Positions 24,996 through 33,978 of a stretch of DNA of 64,000 nucleotides are shown piece by piece. The stretch lies in the NCBI GenBank assembly GCA_023415775.1, contig JAEZJM010000029.1, forward strand, positions 62,001 through 126,000, in the 5' to 3' direction. The notes under the pieces were generated by a model. That model was not told the DNA's origin. It searched no databases and saw only the letters and a program-made list of their open reading frames with translations. Source of the DNA: Bacillota bacterium (GTDB taxonomy: Bacteria; Bacillota; Negativicutes; Sporomusales; UBA7701). The stretch's first letter is position 1. Each line of letters opens with the position of its first letter. Both the position numbers and the translations under genes were made by a program.

Positions 24996-26180
24996 TTATA
25001 GCACGTTGCGCTTGCGGAGGCCTTCGATGTCTTCGGGTTTGAGCCCGAGGAGCTCCTGGAGGATTTCCGCCGAGTGCTGGCCGAGCATGGGGGCGGGGGT
25101 ATCGACGCTGCCGGGGGTGGCCGACATTTTGATGGGCACGCCGGCCATTTTGACGGGCCCGGCGACAGGGTGGTCGGTTTCGACGATCATGTCGCGGAAG
25201 AGGATCTGCGGGTCGGCGACGACTTTGTCGATGGGGTTGATGGGGCCGCAGGGGATGCCGGCGGCTTCGAGGTCGACAATCCATTCGGCTGTGGTCTTGC
25301 CCTGGAAGGCGGTGTTGAGGAAGGTGTAGAGGTCTTTGAAGTTCTGGGTGCGCAGCGAGTTGCTCTTGAAGCGTTCGTCGGCCTTTAGTTCGGGCTTGCC
25401 GATGATGTCGCACAGTTTTTCCCACAGCCGGTCGTTGCCGGCGCCGACGATGATGGCGCCGTCTTTCGATTTGAAGGCGTCGAAGGGGGTGATGGAGGGG
25501 TGGCGGGTGCCGAGGGGTTTGGGGGCGGAACCGGAGACGAAGTAGCGGGCGATGGCGTTTTCGAGGATGGCCACCTGGCAGTCGAGCATGGAGACGTCGA
25601 TTTTTTGCCCTTCGCCGGTCATGGTGCGGTGGTGGAGGGCCATGAGGACGCCGATGGCGGTGAAGAGGCCGGCGATGATGTCGCCGATGGAGGCGCCGAC
25701 GCGCACGGGTTCGCCGCCTTCGGGGCCGGTGATGCTCATGATGCCGCCCATGGCCTGGGCGAGGATATCGTAGCCGGGCTTGAGGCTGTATGGGCCGGTG
25801 TGGCCGAAGCCTGAGCAGGCGCCGTAGATGATTTTCGGGTTGATCTTTTTGAGTTCGTCGTAGCCGAGGCCGAATTTTTCCATGGTGCCGGGACGGTAGT
25901 TTTCGAGGACGATGTCGGCTTTTTTGACCATTTCTTTGAAGAGGTCGCAGGCTTCCTGTTCTTTGAGGTTGAGGGTCATGGAGCGCTTGTTGCGGTTGAG
26001 GCTCATGAAGTAGGCGCTTTCTTTGCCGACGAAGGGTCCGAAGGCGCGGGAGTCGTCGCCTTCTCCGGGGGATTCGATTTTGACGACGTTGCAGCCGTAG
26101 TCGGCCAGAACCATGCCGCAGTAGGGGCCGGCGAGGACACGCGTGAGATCGAGGACGACGATGTCTTTAAGCGGTTTCAT
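24996..26180 (-). CDS. Class III CoA-transferase (CaiB/BaiF/Frc family)
   Basis: The 394-residue enzyme has the family start LDLTRVLAGPYCGMVLADYG. The catalytic aspartate is D167 in VGASIGDIIAGL, equivalent to Asp169 of formyl-CoA transferase. RNKRSMTLNLK and YDILAQAMGG are also typical. It moves CoA between carboxylic acids by a ping-pong-free mechanism via aspartyl-CoA; the acids cannot be identified. The DUF3870 gene lies 45 bases upstream on the same strand and is probably co-transcribed. Confidence 0.92.
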   Translation of the reverse strand: MKPLKDIVVLDLTRVLAGPYCGMVLADYGCNVVKIESPGEGDDSRAFGPFVGKESAYFMSLNRNKRSMTLNLKEQEACDLFKEMVKKADIVLENYRPGTMEKFGLGYDELKKINPKIIYGACSGFGHTGPYSLKPGYDILAQAMGGIMSITGPEGGEPVRVGASIGDIIAGLFTAIGVLMALHHRTMTGEGQKIDVSMLDCQVAILENAIARYFVSGSAPKPLGTRHPSITPFDAFKSKDGAIIVGAGNDRLWEKLCDIIGKPELKADERFKSNSLRTQNFKDLYTFLNTAFQGKTTAEWIVDLEAAGIPCGPINPIDKVVADPQILFRDMIVETDHPVAGPVKMAGVPIKMSATPGSVDTPAPMLGQHSAEILQELLGLKPEDIEGLRKRNVL

Positions 26181-26225
26181 GCTGTTTCCCCCTTGATGAG
26201 ATGTAGCGATTTTTTGCCTTAATTA

Positions 26226-26627
26226 CTAGCTTGCGGCGGTGGCGTCCTGGCCTTCGAAGCGCCGTTCCGGCAGCACCGCGATGGCGGGACGCGTCTCTGT
26301 GGCCTGGATGTGGCTGGCGTAACGGTTGTACAATGTGCGGACGGCCGCGATGACGGCCCGCAGGCTGCTGTCCTGGAAGACGGCGGCGATTTGGGAAACG
26401 AGTTGTTCCTGGCCGGCGGCCAGCGACCGGCCGATGAGGAGTTCGGCGATGAGTTTGCGGGCGACGCCGGTGGGCAGCGTGCATTCGGCGTCGAGGATGC
26501 GGCCGCCGTCGTTTATGTCGACGACGACGACGACGCCGATGGTTTTGACCACTTCGGCCCCGCAGGTTCCTTCAGGCAGTCTGGCGTAAGCGGAAAATAG
26601 GATTTTGTTCCTTGTCTCTCTCCCCAC
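26226..26627 (-). CDS. DUF3870 domain protein
   Basis: The 133-residue protein carries the DUF3870 pattern: FSAYARLPEG, an IGVVVVVD strand, DAECTLPTGVARKLIAELLIGRSL, then a helical part ending RAVIAAVRTLYNRY. Function is unknown. From general experience the domain occurs beside CoA-transferase or acyl-CoA genes, and here it precedes a class III CoA-transferase. The GTG start at 26627 has AGGGAGG 8 bases upstream. Confidence 0.8.
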   Translation of the reverse strand: MGRETRNKILFSAYARLPEGTCGAEVVKTIGVVVVVDINDGGRILDAECTLPTGVARKLIAELLIGRSLAAGQEQLVSQIAAVFQDSSLRAVIAAVRTLYNRYASHIQATETRPAIAVLPERRFEGQDATAAS

Positions 26628-26777
26628 TGGTCATCCCTCCCTGCGAGAATATGCGGATGGGATTTCTGTTTATATTATTGCCGCTTTTTAATTATATTCT
26701 GCCCTTTTGCCGCTTGTCTTTACAGCTGGACTAAGATACCAAAATATTGGCCTGAGAGTATGGGTTTTCGGCGGCGG

Positions 26778-27524
26778 CTAAAGGCGCATGCGCAGGTTGA
26801 AGTCGCGGACGTAGTGGCGGGCCACCGGGATGTCGCGTACGGGGCAGTCCTGGAGTCCCAGCAGGTAGGTGTTGTTGAACCAGGGGACGACTTCTTCGAT
26901 GCGTTCGGCGTTGACGAGGTAGCTTTTGTGGGTGCGGATGAAGTTGGCTTTGCTCAGCTTGGCTTCAAGTTCGCGCAGGGTGGTGCCGGTGGCGAACTCG
27001 CCTTTGCGGGCGACGATGAGGGTGTTCCTTTTGCCGGCGGCCTTGGCGAAGAAGATGTCGGCGGTACTCAGCAGGATGAGGCGGCCATTGGCCCACACGG
27101 GCAATTTGCCGCCGGTTTCCGCGCCCACGGGCGGGAGGCCGGCGGTTTTTTCCTCGCCGCCGTAGTGGTCCTGGATCTTGCGGATCGCCTTTTCGAGTCT
27201 TTCTTTGGAATAGGGCTTGACGAGGTAGTCGCTGGCTTCGAGTTCGAAGGCTTTGACGGCGTGTTCGCTGAAGCCGGTGGTGAAGACGACCCGCGGGCGG
27301 TCGGCGAGGGTGATGATTTCCCTGGCGGCGGCGAGCCCGTCCATGGTCGGCATCTGGATGTCGAGGAAGACGACGTCGACCGGCCGCTCCCGCAGGAATT
27401 CCAGCGCTTCTTCCCCGTCTTCACAGGCGCCGATTACTTCAACTGCGCCGGATTCTTCAAGCATGCAGGCCAGTTCTTCGCGGGCGGGGAATTCGTCGTC
27501 AACGATTAGGGCTTTGAGTCGCAT
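26778..27524 (-). CDS. LytT/LytR-type response regulator
   Basis: A 248-residue regulator has an N-terminal receiver domain (acidic pocket VDDE, phosphorylated aspartate D54 in VFLDIQMP, lysine in DYLVKPY). A C-terminal LytTR DNA-binding domain (TLRELEAKL, FIRTHKSYLVN, PVARHYVRDF) follows. It would be phosphorylated by the adjoining LytS-type kinase, whose coding end overlaps its start by 26 bases. Usual targets of such pairs are holin-like lrgAB/cidAB or pyruvate/peptide uptake genes; none is present in the window. Confidence 0.92.
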   Translation of the reverse strand: MRLKALIVDDEFPAREELACMLEESGAVEVIGACEDGEEALEFLRERPVDVVFLDIQMPTMDGLAAAREIITLADRPRVVFTTGFSEHAVKAFELEASDYLVKPYSKERLEKAIRKIQDHYGGEEKTAGLPPVGAETGGKLPVWANGRLILLSTADIFFAKAAGKRNTLIVARKGEFATGTTLRELEAKLSKANFIRTHKSYLVNAERIEEVVPWFNNTYLLGLQDCPVRDIPVARHYVRDFNLRMRL

Positions 27525-29226
27525 CTCTTTCAGTCCTCTCGCCGGGAATGGTTATGGTGACGCGGGTGCCCCGGTCAGGGGCGCTTTCTATCCTGATGCC
27601 GGAGTTTTCGCCGTAGAGGCTCTTGAGCCGGGCGTTGACGTTGCCGAGGCCGATGGTTTTCCTGCCGGGGTCGTTTTCGAGCGCCTTGGCGGCGACGGCG
27701 GAGTCCATGCCGATACCGTCGTCTTCGACGGTGAGGACGGCTGTGCCGGCCGTCATCCGGGCCGATACTTTGACGGTGCCGCCTTTTTTCTTGGGGTAGA
27801 TGCCGTGGCGGATGGCGTTTTCGACGAGGGGCTGGAGGATGAGGGGCGGCAGCAGGCAGTTGCAGCCGTAAGGGATGTCGTAGACGACTTTGAGTTTGCC
27901 GTGGAAACGGGCCATTTCGATGTGTACGTAGGAGTCGACGTGGCGGATTTCCGTTTCCAGGTCGACGAGTTCTTCGAGGCCGCTGATGTTGTTGCGGTAG
28001 AACTGCCCCAGGTGGAGCAGGAGTTCGCGGGCGGTTTCCGGCTGTTTGCGGCAGTAGTAGACGATGGTGTTGATGGCGTTGAAGAGGAAATGGGGATTTA
28101 TCTGGGCCTGGAGGGCCTTGATCTCGGCCCGGGTGCGGAGCTCGGCCTCTAGTTCGCCGCCGCTGACTTCGATCTGGGTGGATACCAGCTGGCCGAGGCC
28201 GATGGCCAGCTCGACCTCGAAGGGCGAGATGCCGTTTTCGGCGGCTTTGTAGAGGACGAGCGCGCCGGCGACTTCGCCGCGATAGGTGAGGGGGACGACG
28301 ACTTTGGAGGCGAGCGGGCAGTTGGCGTCGGCGCAGCCGATGCCGTCTTTTTGCTGCACGACCATGTATTGCCCGGTGCTCATCACTTGGCGGGTGCTGG
28401 TGGTGATGATGCCGCTGTCCGAGCCGGGCTGGTGATGGTCTTTGCCCATGCCTTCGAAGGCGAGGATGCGGTCGCGGGAGGTGATGGCGACGGCCGCCAG
28501 GTTTTCGACGGTGGCGGCGATTATGCGTACTGTCTGCGCGGCTGAGGCGGGGTTGAGGCCTTTACGCATGTAGGTGAGGGTTTTGTTGGCGATTTCCAGC
28601 GCGAGCTGGGCGGCCGCGCCTTCGACTTTTTCCCGTTCGCGGGATAGGGTGTCGATGACGGCGAGGAAGGCGGCGACGCCGATGGAGTTGATGATTATCA
28701 TCGGCGCGCCGATGGCTTTGACGATTCCCATCGCCTGCTCGGGCGAGGGGGACAGGAGCAGGAGCGCCATGTGGAGCACTTCGAGGGCGGCGGTGAGGAG
28801 GAGGGCGTAGCGCCACCTGTCTTTGCGCAGGTTGACCCGCGAGGCGAACAGGCCGGCGATGAAGCCTTCGACGATGGTGGAGGCGGCGCTGGCGTAGACG
28901 GTGGCGCCGCCGAAAAAAAGGCGGTGTATCCCGGCTATGAAGCCCGCGCCTGCGCCGACGAGCGGCCCGCCGATGAGACCGCCGGCGATGGCGCCTACCG
29001 CCCGGGTGTTGGCGATGGCGCCGTCGACGGGCATGCCGGTGTAGGTGCCGAGGATGGAGAACGCGCCGAAGACGAGGGTGAGCAGCAGTTTGTCGCGCGG
29101 CGACGGTTCGTCGTTGAGCATGTATTTTTTGAAGCCTTTGGTTCTGGCAAGCAGGAAGACGAGGAAGAGGAGTACGGTAATTTCCTGGAAGAGGTGCCTG
29201 GTTATCGAAAGCAGGTATTCAAGCAT
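27499..29226 (-). CDS. LytS-type sensor histidine kinase
   Basis: The 575-residue kinase has an N-terminal 5TM-LYT sensor region (residues 1-190, about six hydrophobic helices, with DGAIANTRAVGAIAGGLIGG). A GAF-like domain follows at about 220-360. The His_kinase motif is QINPHFLFNAINTIVYYCR (phosphorylated histidine near residue 390), and the HATPase domain has VENAIRHGIYP and DDGIGM. The start at 29226 (MLEYLLSITRH) fits the first helix and has GGGGTGG upstream. LytS-type sensors respond to membrane potential or to pyruvate in known cases; the signal here is unknown. It overlaps the regulator gene, so the two are translated together. Confidence 0.92.
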   Translation of the reverse strand: MLEYLLSITRHLFQEITVLLFLVFLLARTKGFKKYMLNDEPSPRDKLLLTLVFGAFSILGTYTGMPVDGAIANTRAVGAIAGGLIGGPLVGAGAGFIAGIHRLFFGGATVYASAASTIVEGFIAGLFASRVNLRKDRWRYALLLTAALEVLHMALLLLSPSPEQAMGIVKAIGAPMIIINSIGVAAFLAVIDTLSREREKVEGAAAQLALEIANKTLTYMRKGLNPASAAQTVRIIAATVENLAAVAITSRDRILAFEGMGKDHHQPGSDSGIITTSTRQVMSTGQYMVVQQKDGIGCADANCPLASKVVVPLTYRGEVAGALVLYKAAENGISPFEVELAIGLGQLVSTQIEVSGGELEAELRTRAEIKALQAQINPHFLFNAINTIVYYCRKQPETARELLLHLGQFYRNNISGLEELVDLETEIRHVDSYVHIEMARFHGKLKVVYDIPYGCNCLLPPLILQPLVENAIRHGIYPKKKGGTVKVSARMTAGTAVLTVEDDGIGMDSAVAAKALENDPGRKTIGLGNVNARLKSLYGENSGIRIESAPDRGTRVTITIPGERTERDATQSPNR

Positions 29227-29480
29227 TCGCGGCCACCCCGATCGTATATTTTTCGGGCCTGCCAGCCACATTTGTAGATGCGGCTTGCCGTTCGGCCGGA
29301 CTGGGCCGGTGTGTTGTTGGTATTATTCGTCCTCGGCGTCTTTTTTCCTCCGGGGACGGGCAGGGGAGCAGTCGCCGCCTCTTCGACGAGATCGCCGCCC
29401 GCAGGCCGGAGAGGTACGCCAGCAATTTCATGGCCCATGCGTCCGCGGCTTCTTATAACGCGCTGCGGACGAATGGTACC
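29227..29480. other. Upstream region of lytS with no recognised element
   Basis: About 250 bases precede the kinase start and follow the terminator at 29481. I see no convincing promoter, riboswitch or coding sequence in it. The lytS promoter must lie here. Confidence 0.4.
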
Positions 29481-29527
29481 AAAATACACAAGGCAACCCG
29501 CCGGCGGCGGGTTGCCTTGTGTATTTT
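29481..29527. terminator. Long bidirectional terminator
   Basis: A 20-bp perfect stem starts with AAAATACACAAGGCAACCCG, closed by its exact complement around CCGGCGG. It follows the stop of the chemoreceptor-like gene on the minus strand. Confidence 0.92.
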
Positions 29528-29536
29528 GTCCTGCGG

Positions 29537-30403
29537 TCAGTTTTCGTACAGCGAGGCGGCTACATGGGTGAGTTCGGTGGCGAGGACGGCGAGCGTCTGG
29601 CTGGCTTTGGCCATTTCCTGGATGGAGAGTGTCTGGTTGTTGATGTTGGCGTCGATGGTGCCGCTCTTGCCGGCGAGGGCGTTGACCGAGTTCTGGATGG
29701 TCTTGAGGGCGGTGGTGATTTCTTTTACCGATTCCGAGCTGGCGGTGGCGAGTTTGCGGACTTCTTCGGCAACGACCCCGAAGCCGCGGCCCATTTCGCC
29801 AACCCTGGCGGCTTCGATGGCGGCGTTGAGGCCGAGGAGGTTGGTCTGGTCGGCGATGTTTTTGATGAAGGCGACGATGTCGTCGGTCTGTTTGGCGGCG
29901 ACGGCGAGCTGCTGGCCGAGCTTGCCGAGGTCGTGGCTGGCGGCGGCGACGGTCTGGGCGCCGGCGGCGAGCTGCTGCATGCCGGCGGTAAGTTCTTCGG
30001 CCGACGAGGCCAGGTCGCTGGCGGCCGCCTGGATCTTTTCCTGTTTGTCGATGGTCTGGGTGGTGGTGACGCAGCCGACAACTTTGTCGCCGTCTTTGAT
30101 GGCGATGGCGCAGGCGGCGTACGGCACTCCGTAGGCGGACTTTTCCCGCGATACGATATCGCTGATGGTTTCGCCTGTTTGCAAACATCTCTGGCTGACT
30201 TTGCCCTTGACCGGGTCGCCGACCTTGTTGCCGAGGTTGAGCGATTCGGCCGGGACATAGGCGATGTATACGCCGTTTTTGATGACCGATACGCCAATGT
30301 CGCCGGCGACGGCGTCGTTTAGGTACGGAGCGATTTCGGCGAACATGTCGAGGATTTCCGCCGCAGTGCGGCGGCCTTTGTTCGCGGTGCCGTCAGTAGT
30401 CAT
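29537..30403 (-). CDS. Soluble chemoreceptor-like sensor protein
   Basis: The 288-residue protein has no membrane segment. Residues about 20-120 form a small ligand-sensing domain of the kind seen in cytosolic chemotaxis-like proteins (GVSVIKNGVYIAYVPAESL, GETISDIVSREKSAYGVPYAA). Residues 130-288 are a short methyl-accepting signalling coiled coil with the conserved tip KNIADQTNLLGLNAAIEAAR and GRGFGVVAEEVRKLA. The start at 30403 has AAGGGGAG 8 bases upstream; the open frame runs further but without support. No cheA, cheW or flagellar gene is nearby, so its partner is unknown. A decayed relative of the sensing domain lies near 60296-60577. Confidence 0.88.
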   Translation of the reverse strand: MTTDGTANKGRRTAAEILDMFAEIAPYLNDAVAGDIGVSVIKNGVYIAYVPAESLNLGNKVGDPVKGKVSQRCLQTGETISDIVSREKSAYGVPYAACAIAIKDGDKVVGCVTTTQTIDKQEKIQAAASDLASSAEELTAGMQQLAAGAQTVAAASHDLGKLGQQLAVAAKQTDDIVAFIKNIADQTNLLGLNAAIEAARVGEMGRGFGVVAEEVRKLATASSESVKEITTALKTIQNSVNALAGKSGTIDANINNQTLSIQEMAKASQTLAVLATELTHVAASLYEN

Positions 30404-30754
30404 TGAATTATCTCCCCTTCCCATGATGAAAACACAAGACGGCCCCTTGGTGAGTCCGGGCGTAACAGGCAAGCCGGACAGCCCGTCCGCGTGCGGCAAG
30501 CGCCTGCTAGGGCGCCGCCCGGGGACAGGTAAGCTTGGATGTCGCTGTGGTAGTGTTTGAAGCCAATGTTGTTTGGTGGCTATTTTTTCTACATACGGCG
30601 AAGCGATTCCTGCGACCGGCAATGGAAATATGTTGTCTTATTTATGTAATATTTGCCAACGGGGTTCCGCGCGGCCGGCAGGGGTTGGCGGCGATGGCGG
30701 CGAATTTTTCCGGCAACATGATGGGGCCACCTTTGGGCAAGGGGGGAAACGCCT
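30404..30754. other. Divergent intergenic region
   Basis: These 351 bases lie between the chemoreceptor-like gene (minus) and the serine hydrolase gene (plus). On the minus strand there is a GCAGGAA-N17-GAAA motif (30586-30613), also seen upstream of sepF and the beta-CASP nuclease gene. GC-rich inverted segments lie at about 30450-30530. No riboswitch fold or gene could be supported. Confidence 0.4.
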
Positions 30755-32533
30755 ATGAGACGCTATTCCCTTGTATTATTGCTCGCCGGACTGCTGCTGC
30801 TGGCAGCCGCCTGTTCGCCGACCGCGCCGCAGCAAAGCCTCCCCGGCGACTGGCAGGCTTTCGACGCGTATGCCGCCGCGCTGATCGGCCGCGAGATGGA
30901 GCGGTACAAGCTGGTGGGGGTGAGCGCGGCGGTGGTGGACGGAGATGGGATCGTTTGGGCGCGTGGGTTCGGGTGGGCGGATGCCGCCGGGGGCGTTCCG
31001 GCAACGCCCGATACTGTGTATCGCGCCGGTTCGGTTTCGAAGCTGCTGAACGCCGCGGCGGTGATGCGGCTCTGCGACGAGGGGAAACTGGACCTGGACA
31101 AGCCCGTGGCCGCTTATCTGCCCGCTTTTTCGCTGCGGTCGCGGTTCCCGGCCGGGCCGCCGGTGACGCTCCGCCATCTGCTGACCCACCATGCCGGTCT
31201 GCCGAGCGATATCGTGGGCGGCATGTGGGGCGACGATCCGCCGCCTTTTACGTCGATTGTCGCGTTGCTGAAGGAGGAGTATGCCGCTTACCCGCCGGGC
31301 TATATCGCGGCTTATTCGAATGTCGGTTCGTGCCTGGCGGGCGTGGCCGTAGAGCGGGCGGCGGGCGAGGCGTACGCCGATTATCTCGACCGGGAGCTGC
31401 TGGCGCCGCTGGGCATGGCCGGTTCGTCCTTCGCCCCGCGACCGGCGGTGATAAGCCGCCTGGCGAAGGGCTATGATAAGGAGGGGCGGGAACGGGCGGA
31501 TGTCGGCATCCGCGACGTGCCCGCAGGTGGCCTGTATACGAGCGTGGCCGATCTTGGCCGGTTCCTGGCGATGCTTTTCGATGAGGGCGAAAGCGGCGGA
31601 CAACGCATCCTGTCGCGGGCGGCGGTGCGGGAGCTGCTGCGCGAGCAGCCGGCCTCGCCGCTTGACGGCACTTTCCGCATCGGTCTGGAGTTTTTCCTCG
31701 AGTACCCGGAGCTGGCCTACGCCGGCCGGATCGCCGGCCACGGCGGCGAGACGTATCTGTTCCGCTGCCATGTGCTGACCGCCCCCGACCGCAAGCTGGG
31801 GGTGGTGGTTATGACCAACTCGGCAGGGGCGCGGTCGAAGGACGCGGTCGTCGGCCTGATGAAGGCGGCCATCGCGGTGAAAACAGGGCTTGCCCCTGCG
31901 GACGGGGCGGCAGTGAAGGCGCCTCCGCCGGGGGCGCCGGCGGCCGCGCCGGGCGGTTTTTACGGGACGGTGGCGGGGCTGGCTAATGTGAAGCCCGGCG
32001 CGCGCCCGGAACTGGCGGTGCGGGGGTGGCGTTTCCGCCTGACGCCCGGGGAGGATGGCTGGCAGACGCCCGAGCTGCTGCTTGGCGGGGTGGCGCCTGT
32101 GCCGCTGTCGCTGTTCGGCAAGGATATAGCGGTGGCTTTTCGGACGGTGAACGGCGAAGATGTCGTCTTCGTCCGCGACGGACCGAAGGTGTCGGCGGCG
32201 GGCATCCGCTACGCCCCCTCCCCCATCCCCTCTTCCTGGCTGCGGTACGCGGGCGGGTACGAGCTTGTCGGCGACCAGAACCTTCAGCTCAGGCTGGACG
32301 CTTTCCGCGTGTTCGTCGAGGACGGATTCCTGATGGTGGAGCTGGCCGCCGAGGGGGAAAGCGGCCGTTTCGTGCTCCGGCCGGTGGCGGACGACGAGGC
32401 CGTGCTGTATGGGCTGGGCCGGCGGATGATGGAGACGATGAGGGCGGCCGGGGCGCCGGGCGAGGAGCGCCTGCATTTCGCCGGCCTGGTGTTCCGCAAG
32501 CTCCAGGCGAAGGAATATTTGAAGGATTTATGA
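30755..32533 (+). CDS. Lipoprotein serine hydrolase of the beta-lactamase/PBP family (class C type)
   Basis: The 592-residue protein has a lipoprotein signal ending LLLAAAC (cysteine near residue 20). A beta-lactamase-like domain follows, with catalytic S-x-x-K in AGSVSKLLNAA, the YxN motif in AYSNVGSC and HGG in AGHGGETYLF. Residues 400-592 form a beta-rich C-terminal region common in this group. Such proteins are often D-amino-acid peptidases or esterases rather than resistance enzymes. It should be anchored outside the membrane. GGGGGG lies 7 bases before the ATG. It is a lone gene with its own terminator. Confidence 0.9.
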   Translation: MRRYSLVLLLAGLLLLAAACSPTAPQQSLPGDWQAFDAYAAALIGREMERYKLVGVSAAVVDGDGIVWARGFGWADAAGGVPATPDTVYRAGSVSKLLNAAAVMRLCDEGKLDLDKPVAAYLPAFSLRSRFPAGPPVTLRHLLTHHAGLPSDIVGGMWGDDPPPFTSIVALLKEEYAAYPPGYIAAYSNVGSCLAGVAVERAAGEAYADYLDRELLAPLGMAGSSFAPRPAVISRLAKGYDKEGRERADVGIRDVPAGGLYTSVADLGRFLAMLFDEGESGGQRILSRAAVRELLREQPASPLDGTFRIGLEFFLEYPELAYAGRIAGHGGETYLFRCHVLTAPDRKLGVVVMTNSAGARSKDAVVGLMKAAIAVKTGLAPADGAAVKAPPPGAPAAAPGGFYGTVAGLANVKPGARPELAVRGWRFRLTPGEDGWQTPELLLGGVAPVPLSLFGKDIAVAFRTVNGEDVVFVRDGPKVSAAGIRYAPSPIPSSWLRYAGGYELVGDQNLQLRLDAFRVFVEDGFLMVELAAEGESGRFVLRPVADDEAVLYGLGRRMMETMRAAGAPGEERLHFAGLVFRKLQAKEYLKDL

Positions 32534-32540
32534 GATAGCG

Positions 32541-32569
32541 AAGGCCGGAGGAATAATCCTCCGGCCTTT
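32541..32569 (+). terminator. Terminator of the serine hydrolase gene
   Basis: AAGGCCGGAGGA and TCCTCCGGCCTT form a 12-bp stem around ATAA, followed by TTAGACG, a short U stretch. Confidence 0.85.
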
Positions 32570-32588
32570 AGACGTTCTTTGAACTGCC

Positions 32589-32712
32589 GGGATTGATCTA
32601 AAAAGCTCCAGATGCAAGGCGCACCGGAAGAGCGCGCAGCGCCGCGTACTCGGATGTACGCAAGCAAGCGCTCTGAGGAACAACGCCGCAGATGGACTTT
32701 TTAGGCAATCCC
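32589..32712 (-). repeat. Palindromic 3'-end element, copy b
   Basis: The element begins about ten bases after the malic enzyme stop. Arms share GGGATTG and CTAAAAAG with their complements, with one extra base. Boundary octamers are at 32608-32615 and 32688-32695. The core closely matches copies a and c, including GCGTAC-N6-GTACGC. Confidence 0.9.
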
Positions 32713-32719
32713 AATGTTT

Positions 32720-33943
32720 TTATCGCCCAACCCTAGCGGCGGTGCGTTTGCGAATTTCTTCGGGATCGACTTTAACCCTGGCCACGCCGGTTTCGATGGC
32801 GGTTTTGGCCACAGCAGCCGCGACTGCCGGGGCGACCCGCGGGTCGAAGGCGTCGACGACGACGAAGTCTTCCCTGAGGTCTTTCTCCGGCAGCAGGTCG
32901 GCGATGGCGTAGGCCGCCGCAAGCTTCATCTCTTCGTTGATCTGGCGCGCCCTGACGTCCATGGCGCCCCGGAAGATGCCGGGGAAGACGGTGACGTTGT
33001 TGACCTGGTTGGGAGCGTCCGAGCGGCCGGTGCCCGCCACCCTCGCGCCGGCGGCCTTGGCGTCGGCGTAGGTGGTTTCGGGGACGGGGTTGGCCATGCC
33101 GAAGACGATGGCGTCTTTGGCCATGCTGGCGATGATTTCTTTGGTGAACAGGTTCGGCCCGGAGACGCCGATGAGGACGTCGGCCCCTTTGGCGAAGTCG
33201 ACGAGGTTGCCCTGCTGCTTGTCTTTGTTGGTGTTTTTGGCCAGCTCGGCCTGGACGCGGTTGAGGCCGGGCATGCCGTCGTAGAGGGCGCCGTTGATGT
33301 CGACCATGACGAGGTTGGCGGCCCCGGCGTTGACGAGCAGGCGGCCGATGGCGGTGCCGGCCGCGCCTGCGCCGTTGACGATTATCCGCGCTGTTTTGAT
33401 GTCTTTTTTGACGAACCGCAGGGCGCCGATGAGGGCGGAGAGGGCGGCGATGGCGGTGCCGTGCTGGTCGTCGTGGAAGACGGGGATGTCCATTTCTTTT
33501 TTGAGGGTGTCTTCGATGTCGTAGCATTTCGGGGAGGAGAGGTCTTCGAGGTTGATGCCCGCGAAGGTCGGCTGAAGGAGTTTGACGGTTTCGATTATTT
33601 TCGCCGGGTCTTTGGTGTCGAGGCAGATGGGGACGGCGTCGACGTCGCCGAAGACTTTGAAGAGGACGGATTTGCCTTCCATGACAGGCAGGCCGGCTTC
33701 GGGGCCGATGTCGCCGAGGCCGAGGACGCGCGTGCCGTCGCTGACGACGGCGACCATGTTGCCGCGGCAGGTGATTTCGAAGGAGAGGTCTTTGTTGGCT
33801 TTGATGTCTTTACAGGGCTCGGCTACCCCCGGAGTGTAAAGGATGCTAAGGTCTTGACGGTTTTTGAGCGGCACTTTGGCCGCGACTCCCAGGATGCCCT
33901 GGTGCTCCTTACGGACTTTGAGCGCTTCTTCCCGGATGTCCAT
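32720..33943 (-). CDS. NAD(P)-dependent malic enzyme
   Basis: The 407-residue short bacterial malic enzyme decarboxylates malate to pyruvate. It contains SILYTPGVAEPCKDI (with the tyrosine of the active site), the lysine in GKSVLFKVFGDVDA, the divalent-metal residues in PVFHDDQHGTA, and a Rossmann motif INGAGAAGTAIG. Its length is that of the compact bacterial form, without the phosphotransacetylase-like extension. GGGGGAG lies 6 bases before the ATG. It follows the DASS carrier gene by 35 bases and is most likely co-transcribed. Confidence 0.95.
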   Translation of the reverse strand: MDIREEALKVRKEHQGILGVAAKVPLKNRQDLSILYTPGVAEPCKDIKANKDLSFEITCRGNMVAVVSDGTRVLGLGDIGPEAGLPVMEGKSVLFKVFGDVDAVPICLDTKDPAKIIETVKLLQPTFAGINLEDLSSPKCYDIEDTLKKEMDIPVFHDDQHGTAIAALSALIGALRFVKKDIKTARIIVNGAGAAGTAIGRLLVNAGAANLVMVDINGALYDGMPGLNRVQAELAKNTNKDKQQGNLVDFAKGADVLIGVSGPNLFTKEIIASMAKDAIVFGMANPVPETTYADAKAAGARVAGTGRSDAPNQVNNVTVFPGIFRGAMDVRARQINEEMKLAAAYAIADLLPEKDLREDFVVVDAFDPRVAPAVAAAVAKTAIETGVARVKVDPEEIRKRTAARVGR

Positions 33944-33978
33944 TGTTCTCCCCCTTGTTTATTTTCTTTAAGGATATA

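Noticed and set aside
30404..30754. Possible cyclic-di-GMP or other riboswitch upstream of the sensor gene
   Set aside because: GC-rich inverted segments are present, but I could not place the conserved bases of any riboswitch class I know.
32589..32712. Insertion sequence or MITE with transposase
   Set aside because: No transposase frame, no constant outer inverted repeats and no duplicated target flank; the constant CATCTG direct repeats are inside the element in every copy.
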